Assembly (NCBI RefSeq): GCF_019649055.1
Contig: NW_026570378.1
Coordinates: forward strand, 202,941-266,940
Direction of reading: 5' to 3'
DNA: 64,000 nucleotides
Origin: Paramacrobiotus metropolitanus
Taxonomy: Eukaryota; Tardigrada; Eutardigrada; Parachela; Macrobiotidae
Shown one piece after another: positions 56,593 to 64,000 of the stretch. Within the stretch, counting starts at the first letter, position 1. Every line of letters begins with the position of its first letter. The notes below the pieces were generated by a model. It did no database searches. It was not told the origin of the DNA and was given only the letters and a program-made list of their open reading frames with translations. A program made the translations under genes and the position numbers.

Positions 56593-58802
56593 TTGATAAA
56601 AAGATCTCTGATCCACACTACCAAAGCGTGAACCCGCTGAACAGCGGTCGCGTTTACACTGGACGGAAGCGGTTCCGTTTTCCGGGGAGCTTTCTCTTGC
56701 GCCTTTGTTGACCTTTGTTTAACAGCTTGCTTAGTTTCTGCTTTTCTCACTCTGATTTATTGTAAAAATCAAAATGTACAGCTCACACGCATAACGCGCG
56801 AACCGATGTGAAAAATAAACATCTGCGATTGCGACGCTGTTTGCATGCCAAAAGATTTAAAAAAATAGAATTACTTGATTTCATATATAATTTCTTAATT
56901 TCTTAAGGGACTTTACAGGTTTAGCAGAGCTTTTCTGTAGTACATGTACATACAGAGTTGCTACATTTTGGAAGCGATCGGTTATGTCCATCTTTACATG
57001 ACCTTACCCGCACCCGCAGTTCACGCACCCAATTCAAATGGTTCGCCTATATCTTTACTGGGCAAAGGCCATCAGTATAACAAAATATGCATTCGCGTAA
57101 TACTACTTCAAATGATCCAAATTTAGCGTAATACTACTTAAAGGGTACCGCTGGTTCAAAAGCTGCTTATCGGACTGTTATGATGCATACTTTGCACAAT
57201 TTTGTTAAAAAAAAATATATCAGATTCATGGATTCATGGATCAAGTTCGCCTTGGATATTCTTGCAAGGCTGGCTGATGGGGCACACAAAGCGGCAAACA
57301 AAAAATCGCATTATGGTTGCAGTTACTGTTGTTAGTTCTTAAGCGACTATCAGAAGAGCGTCCTCGTACGTATTTTGTTTCATCTGCAATCTGCATGGCA
57401 ATCAGCATCGGCAACCGTCGGTTACAAACAGGCAGTAGCATGGCGTTTCTTTTCCGGCCGCATCTGCTAGAGTGGGACTCACAGATTCTCTGTTATATCC
57501 ATCAATTTCATTCCTGCAGTAAATACTACTAATCTTCAGCCTGAAGCTGATATATTGTTTTAACAAAACTGTGCACAGTATGCATCATAAAAGTCCAATC
57601 GGCAACTACGTAGAACCAGCGGTACTCTTCAAAGCGTAGCGACTTCGTTTGCCATATGCGATGCCGTTCCGCTGCGGCAGTCCGCGGACCAAGTGAAGTA
57701 GAAGTCAATGCCACTGGTTTTTCATGCAGGTTATTAATTCGCATTTCGGTTACCTTTCATGTAAGCTTTTTTACTGGAATCCAAATTTTCAAAACGCTAT
57801 GATTTACAGCTTTCGGTGCACAACGCCGTACGTAGCATGCCGCAGCGTTTACTAATTAATTGCTCAACCATGTAGCCGTCTACGTGGTGCGGTCGAAGGC
57901 AAAAGCTAGCGCCTTGGTTCGAAAAGCATTGCATTTCGTAACAGAATGTGGGCCTTGGTCAAGCGTACACGCAGCAGTTCCATATTCACAAAAAAAGCAT
58001 CTGGATAGCCAAGCATCCCAGATACGGACCGTACGCTGGGGGATCAAGGTTTTTTATTTTTTTTTTGTTCCCAAATCAGATTTTAAATTTATAGTGATCC
58101 ACTGTTATAAATGAGACACAAATAAAAGTTCGATTTCGTTATCAAAAATAGTCGCAAAACACTGAATAATATTTATTTGCTAAAAGTAAACAGGTCAGCT
58201 GCGGTCATGAATGGTGAGTAGGGATTAGGGAAACAAAGGATTCTGCACGAACATTTCCGTGCTGATAAGATTCTACTCTTTCTGCGTCAACGACTGGTCG
58301 ATAACTGAAATTTTCGACTGTCCCGTGGCAGTACAATATTAGTCCACGCGCTATTCCAGAGATACGGTGCATGCATTTTTTGCGTTAATAGGGCCTTTGG
58401 TAGATTGGTGGTCGATAATGGACAATGAGAAGCCTGCCGACAATACAGGTGGAAAGTAGACTGGGCTTTGGAATGTAATTGCCTGGTACCTTGTCCGAAT
58501 AGAGATTACCAGCGTCATTCCAGCACAATTTCGGTTACTTAATGTCAAACGATCGTTGATTTCTCGTCATACAATTACTCTCATTCAGTCGCCTCAATGC
58601 AAGGTGGAACCGACTAGCGCCCACTAATGGTCACTGCATTCGCAATGCAGTTTTTAACTGTAATGGCAAGATGACATGACTTGGCTGGTACTTAAAATGG
58701 ATGTAGACGATCCAAATTAATGAACAATATAAGGCGAAAATGTTAGTGAATTTTACGTACAGAATTCAGTACCAAAAAGTGCCTGAACGTTAAGGAGTGA
58801 AA
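56593..58802. other. Intergenic, CBM14 gene to esterase
   Basis: About 2.2 kb without a supported gene. AATAAA at 56814-56819 may be the CBM14 polyadenylation signal. An imperfect inverted repeat of about 65 bp (57146-57210 and 57558-57624, sharing TACCGCTGGTTC and TATGATGCATACT) surrounds about 350 bp. ORFs there have no domain. Confidence 0.4.
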
Positions 58803-61342
58803 ATGTGGTTCCGTGCCGACGTTCACGTTTCTTATGCATTTCTCTGCGTTGTTTTTTTCCCGACCTGCGCAAAAAGCATATCCGTGGCAGAAGGATTTAG
58901 CAGTCCCGGTAAAATTCACTTATCGGAAGATATAGTTATCCACGGGCAACGATATCATTCTCGGAATGGGCAGCGCTTTGGATATGCCTATTACGGTATT
59001 CGCTACGGTAACGCCCAACGCTTCCAGGTGACCTTTTTTGCATGAGCAACGCCTTGGTGTTATTTGTACTAACTTCAACTGGGGATGTTTGGGGGCGTCT
59101 AGGATTCTCAGGTCAATGACGATTACTCATATTGGCCAAACATTTCGTCTCCCTCACTCGGTCCTATGTGTCCCCAAAAAATCGCTTTGTCAGCTAAACC
59201 GACCCTCATGAGCGAGGACTGTCTCTACTTGGATGTTTACGCACCGGTCCCGAGAATGGTTGGACAGGAACCATTGCCGGTTGTAATATGGATTTTTGGC
59301 GGAGCCTTTCTATGTTAGTACGCTAGAAACAAAAAAAGTACAGGTATCACTTTTTAATATCTTTTGACTAATTTGATTTGTATGTCAAATGCTTTATCGT
59401 TTCTATTAAGTACCTATTTCTTTCTATTTGAAAAGTTTATTTCTTAAACTGTTTATAAACGATGTGATCCACATTAGTTGGCGACAAGAGAATGTACAAC
59501 GGCTCCGCTTTATCCATGGAGATTGACTCTATCGTTGTGACCATCAATTATCGTCTTTCCGTTTTCGGTATGTTCTTGGTTTTTACTGTGAACCCACGTA
59601 ATGCATAGCGTGGATCGTGTATTGATAAAAATATTTTTGAATAAGGATTTCTGTCCACGGGCGACCAAGCAGCACGTGGAAATTATGGATTAAGCGACTG
59701 CAAAACGGCGCTAGAATGGACAAAAGCCAACATCCGGAAATTCGGGGGCGATCCTAATCGAATAACCATTATGGGTCAAAGTGCCGGTGCGGCGTTGGTT
59801 TCCGCACTTTTTCTCGACGGAAGCGTTCGAAGTATAGATAAAAATATCTGACCTCAAGCCTTTTCTTAAAAAAATATGGTTTGCAGAGCAAATCCAAGGT
59901 GCGGTTGCTATGAGCGGCAGCATCTTAGCGCACTTTGCGATTACCAAGGAGCCGAAATTAGGAGCGTTAAACCTGGCTAATGCGGTTGGTTGTGGAAATT
60001 TCAAGGACAGCCACGAAGTAGTGGCGTGTCTACAGCGTGTTCCGGTGCAGCTGTTGCTGAATAAAAGCGCTGGATTCCAACAACACTCGCAGGTGAGTCA
60101 CGGATAGAGCTGACGAAGTGAAAACTGGTAAAATAACGATGCAGCTGTATTATATCAGTATCTCGTAATATTTTTTCAGGCGTTTTCGAGGTACGCTATG
60201 GTAATCGATGGGTACCATATTCCCCAAGAGCCTCTGAAATCGATATCAGCGTTTCCTGGTCGTGAAACCAAAGATTCGGAGCCGAGTTATTTGAGTGGTT
60301 ATCTCAGTGAGGATTCATCGGCGGTTTTGCAAAGTAAGTTCTTCTTTTCCTTCTGCTTTTCACGCTTTAAAATCCCTGTGTTGGCAGCGTCGAATCCCGA
60401 ACTATTCAACATAAGTGAAGTGTTAACGACAGAAACAATCAAACAAATCATCGGCGCTCAATTTCTGCCGGGTGCAGTTTGCCCTTCAAGTGAAGCGAGT
60501 TTATCCGAAAGTGTAATGCAGCAGTACAATATCAACGCAAATCTGAACAAATCTGATATTCTTCTGGCATTCGTTCACGTAAGCAGGCAAATTGTAACAT
60601 TTCTTGAAATACAAATCATGCGTATTAAATTTCCATGTACTGTATTCCCAACAGGTAGCGACGGATTTTTCCTTTGGACAACCGTCTGCAACCGAGGTCA
60701 TGCTTTACGGTCTCGCAGGAATATCCAGCCATTTATATCGCATTTCCTATGATTCACAGTATATGAACTTAGGTAAAACACTCCTCTTCAGATCTAACCA
60801 TACTTCTTCAGTAAAAGCGAAATTAGCAGAACTTAGTGCGGAGCCACGAAACGCTTTATACTCAACAGTCAACATGATTTTTTCCTTCGTAATACACGTC
60901 AGCCGCCATTATCTGTGCATTTACCGTTGTTAGTGCCGCTTAAACTTAGTATGTGATAAAATCTTTTAACAGGAGCTTTTCATGGCATGGAGCTGGGATA
61001 CCTGTTCGGCACACCTGTGAAAGGAATATACAACATAACGCTGAATGAATCCGTTTCTACCAACCTTCTTGGCGCATTACGAGCTTTCGTCCATACAGGG
61101 TATATTGTGGACTGCTGATCGTACAGCTAGTAGACGTTGTAATCTGATAACTTTTGTGTTGAAGGTATCTTGGTGATTCAGTATTCGCAGCGAGAGGAAG
61201 CGTTCGGGAGCTAAGCGCCTCGGGACGCTGGCAAAAAGCGGCTACCGGCATAGCTGATATGGTGCAGTTCTGGCATACGCTAACAGCAAAACTGTCTGCA
61301 GTATGTGCAGCGCTAAAGGGGCCACCCACAAGAACCAAATGA
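58803..61342 (+). CDS. Carboxylesterase/cholinesterase-like protein
   Basis: Ten exons: 58803-59027, 59112-59313, 59478-59567, 59646-59831, 59887-60092, 60180-60333, 60388-60578, 60655-60772, 60973-61099, 61165-61342; all in phase, 558 aa. It has a signal peptide (residues 1-24) and type-B carboxylesterase landmarks. These are [23 protein letters not shown] for the oxyanion region, [16 protein letters not shown], and GQSAGA with nucleophile Ser218. Candidate Glu337 (KDSEPSYL) and His461 ([12 protein letters not shown]) complete the triad. The Glu before the serine in the usual GESAG is Gln. The C-terminal tail diverges from typical members. The enzyme would be a secreted ester hydrolase; the substrate cannot be told. 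A cholinesterase identity is not supported. Confidence 0.85.
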
Positions 61343-62011
61343 ATCAGCAACGTTTTCCGAATACAGTAACGTGTAGACGCAGCGATAATTCTGCATTGCT
61401 TTAAAGTAGCATTGTGTGACAGGATAATGTTCCGCTTATATGAATGGTCGATGTCGCTGACACTTACAAGCGTACTGTGTTGAGCTGTTGAGCACTCATT
61501 TTATAAAAAGTATACATCAGAACGATTAGATACCTCGCTATTTCATCCGGCACCGCCGCGGACAGCTTGTCGCAGGACATGTGGTCGCAGACGTTTCTCA
61601 GCAAGGTCATCTCGCGGAGCCACGTTTCGTCGGTAGGGCATCCCGCCGCGAGACATTCCGTCGCAATGTCGCATGGCCGTTTCGACGCAAGGACGTTTCG
61701 TAAAGAGGACGTTTCAACAAGAACATATCGCCTATCGGGCATATGGTTTAGGCTAATCTGCAGCTTCGGTCACTCGGAAGCTGACAATGAGTCGGAACCG
61801 CTTGTCTACAGTATTTTTAGGCCCTCTCTTTCCTCCCTTTCCAAACCGTTTATTTCCGGCAGCCAATCTTATTTATCCTTAGAGCTCTGCAGATACAAGC
61901 GAAACTCAACAATCCTTCTCGAGATAAATTAATGTCTGCAATCTGGTGTGCGCGATAATGTTGTAAACTTGTAATTATCATCTTAATTCGCTCACCGGCA
62001 GTACTCCTTTG
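61343..62011. other. Intergenic with degenerate GGACGTTTCG repeats
   Basis: At 61550-61740 the sequence is a string of degenerate GGACNNTTCGTCG-like motifs (for example GTCGCAGACGTTTCTC, GCCACGTTTCGTCGG, AAGGACGTTTCG), some inverted. They recall the arrays in the foldback-like element and at 12600-12860. ORFs over it are not called. Confidence 0.4.
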
Positions 62012-62224
62012 CTAAGGGGTTGTATCGACTGACATCTTGGGGGCGGTTAGGGACCAAGGTAAGTCTTTCAGGAAATCGCCCCCGCCGGAAGAATAATTCC
62101 CATACTCCATACATGACTCCTCCAGTGCCGTGCAGTTAAAATCTCTGGATGAATCCTCTGTTTCGAATGGTGCGCACTGCCTTGTGCAAATTAACAGTAA
62201 GAACACGGAGAACCACATCAGCAT
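62012..62224 (-). CDS. Possible small secreted protein (hypothetical)
   Basis: A 70-aa ORF with a convincing signal peptide (MLMWFSVFLLLICTRQCA). A polar, acidic remainder follows, with two further Cys and a Gly run. No homology is recognised and no partner exon seen. It could be a complete short secreted peptide, a first exon, or chance. Confidence 0.35.
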   Translation of the reverse strand: MLMWFSVFLLLICTRQCAPFETEDSSRDFNCTALEESCMEYGNYSSGGGDFLKDLPWSLTAPKMSVDTTP

Positions 62225-63039
62225 TACGAAAACCCGTATCTGTCTAAGCAGCTGAGAAAAAACCGAAAAACACTGCAGAAATCTGAGCGATTTGTATCAG
62301 TGTATCGCACCCAGTATACTCGTACATGTCAAGCGCACCATACATGTATTAGGAAAGTGCACCGCTTTGGGCTAGCACTATAAGACCGAAGCGAAGCTAG
62401 GAACAGTAAAGGTACTTCCGTATAAACAGCGATTTTTCTTCCATGTGGCTAAATTAATTATCACGCGGCGGTGATCTTGCGAGGAAGAAAAAAGCACAGT
62501 AAGGAAGAAAACAATTGCCTCTAATGTGAAACTGTGGACCGTTGGGTAAAGTTGAGTTCTTCTATTGGCAACGTTTGCATGTTAGCATTGAATGACATTC
62601 CGTACACTATCTTTTCATCTATTTCTGGAGTAAAGTTATTAACTACTAAACAAAACAGAAATCAGTAGTCGGCAAATATTGCGGTTTAAGACAATGTAGC
62701 AACAATGTTAATTGTTACTACAAAGTATTTGCACACAATAACGGCAGTCATAACTCGCAAGCATTACGTATACATGTGATAAGCGCTAACAGCGCGTTCA
62801 ATATGCATTAGCTGTACGAACTACGAAGTACCTTCACGTTGCCATCAACCGGACCGGACCGGCTTGTATACTGCACATGTATAATTCATATTTACGCAAA
62901 TTGGAATTCATCACAAATTTTGTTTTCTGTGCAATGTTTCTTAATTTTCGGAACGTCGGCTTTATGATGCTTTTCCTAATATGTAAAAACAGGTTACAAA
63001 GGTTACATTAATTTTGTACATGCATTTTGAGAATTTCAG
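62225..63039. other. Intergenic
   Basis: About 800 AT-rich bases; I see no gene or repeat that can be supported. Confidence 0.35.
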
Positions 63040-63344
63040 AAATGCTAAAGGAGTTGCACGGTGTATATTCAACATGACCTCTGAGTGTCCGCACATGCGA
63101 ACCGGCAACAGCTCCTTTCAGGGCAAATCAGCGAAAGGCGCAGTATATACCGCATTGGCGCGTTTCTGTTTAAATGCGGACCTCCTCGAGTTTTTTGCTG
63201 TTCAGGGATGCGTTAAAAAAAATGAACATATCGGATATGATGATAGTAGACTTCGAGCCGCATCGTACCGCGGCCGTCAATCAGTCGCTGGGTATACCCA
63301 ACCTGCAAACCTGCAACAAGCAGCTACTTGTTGCAGGTTTGCAG
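63040..63344 (+). CDS. Possible internal exon of an unknown secreted protein
   Basis: Bounded by a plausible acceptor (GAATTTCAG at 63031-63039) and donor (GCAG|GTAAGG at 63345). One frame is open throughout with several Cys and N-glycosylation sites (CIFNMTSECPHM, TGNSSFQG, FAVQGCVKKN). The last 42 nt form a perfect hairpin (see 63303-63344). I do not recognise the family. Neighbouring exons are not identified; an open stretch at about 63515-63739 might belong to it. Confidence 0.35.
63303..63344 (+). repeat. Perfect hairpin abutting a splice donor
   Basis: Arms of 18 nt (63303-63320 and 63327-63344) pair perfectly around a 6-nt loop CAGCTA. The GTAAGG donor-like sequence follows immediately, so the stem would end at the exon border in RNA. 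Confidence 0.6.
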
Positions 63345-64000
63345 GTAAGGTAATCGACATGAATTGAATCCGTATATATGTTTTGGATGGATTGATCGAT
63401 GGAGTCCGACACTTCAGCGATAATGCAGAGACATCAAGGAGTTTGCTAACAATCTGACTAAGAAAGATGCCAAATTAGAAAGCATAGCGGGAAGATGTGG
63501 GCAGGTAGCTGAATTTGTGTGGAGCAGTGGAATTGAATTTTACTCTATCGCTTACGAATGTTTTCGTTAGTACGAGTGCTAAGAACCATAATGAGGTACG
63601 TGGACAGATGTTATTGTTGCCGATCGGTGAATTGAAAAAGTATCCGCTGTTTCAGGCATCATTGAAATTTCGGTACATCTCTTTTAGTACTTTTAAAGCC
63701 ATCGTTAATTTTACATCTACTCGTGATTACTTTACTTAATAAGCCAAGTGAAATAGCTGCGAGCGCTATTAAAGAACGTCAACGCATTAATAAATTAAAT
63801 CTTTTAGGAAGTTATTATTTATAGTACAATGTACAAATGTAAGCTGTCTCCCGATTTTGTTGATGAATAATTAGACCGCCATTACAGAAAGCCTAATAAG
63901 AAACCTAAGCAAACCTACAACCGTCACAAGACTGGCAGGTTAAAAAACAAACTAGGAGAGCGGATGTTGACTTTGGAATTTCGACTGACCTATCTGTAAT
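63345..64000. other. Unassigned right end
   Basis: About 650 bases, AT-rich toward the end. One ORF (about 63515-63739) contains hydrophobic stretches and NFT-type sites but has no recognised domain. The sequence is cut by the window edge. Confidence 0.3.

Noticed and set aside
1-64000. tRNA, rRNA or CRISPR features
   Set aside because: No cloverleaf with A/B boxes, no conserved rRNA blocks and no regular repeat-spacer arrays were found by eye; the genome is eukaryotic.

Overview
The window is nuclear DNA from a small-genome invertebrate animal. Genes are split by GT-AG introns and noncoding DNA is AT-rich. Gene content is animal: HEATR1/UTP10, COQ3, an SLC41 magnesium transporter, MATH/BTB proteins, a chitin-binding (CBM14) protein and a carboxylesterase-like protein. 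Coiled-coil bulb-lectin genes and a local family of secreted LRR-like proteins suggest an ecdysozoan, perhaps a tardigrade. That placement is an inference; no rRNA, tRNA or mitochondrial marker is present to prove it.

Layout. 0-10.6 kb: three coiled-coil plus bulb-lectin genes, each with a different lesion (a MITE insertion and frameshift; an in-frame stop; a lost splice acceptor), plus one intact MATH-like/BTB gene. Decayed fragments of a lectin last exon and a BTB gene lie beside their intact counterparts. 11.7-24.9 kb: a six-member family of secreted, cysteine-containing LRR-like genes. It is built from duplicated head-to-head pairs that share a roughly 1 kb spacer. Three members are intact on the minus/plus strands of two pairs (the plus member of pair 1 is broken), a third spacer has lost its minus-strand partner, and one more copy is a pseudogene. 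26.2-28.4 kb: an SLC41 transporter with two palindrome-bearing introns. 29.2-31.2 kb: a second MATH/BTB gene, frameshifted near its 3' end. 31.3-32.4 kb: a foldback-like transposon. 33.0-39.6 kb: COQ3, whose main intron is occupied by a 4.8 kb composite hAT-like transposon with matching 8-bp target duplications; it contains a further nested element and a GC-rich exon that looks captured. 40.2-53.4 kb: HEATR1 in 13 exons, divergent from COQ3. 55.3-56.6 kb: a CBM14 protein with a Thr/Gly-rich tail. 58.8-61.3 kb: a ten-exon carboxylesterase-like gene. 61.3-64 kb: mostly unassigned, with one small secreted ORF and a possible exon.

HEATR1 (rRNA processing), COQ3 (ubiquinone synthesis) and SLC41 (Mg transport) are single-copy housekeeping genes. 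The lectin, LRR-like and BTB genes are fast-duplicating families with many pseudogenes. The transposons sit in introns or in already decaying copies. No virus-derived gene or toxin gene was recognised.
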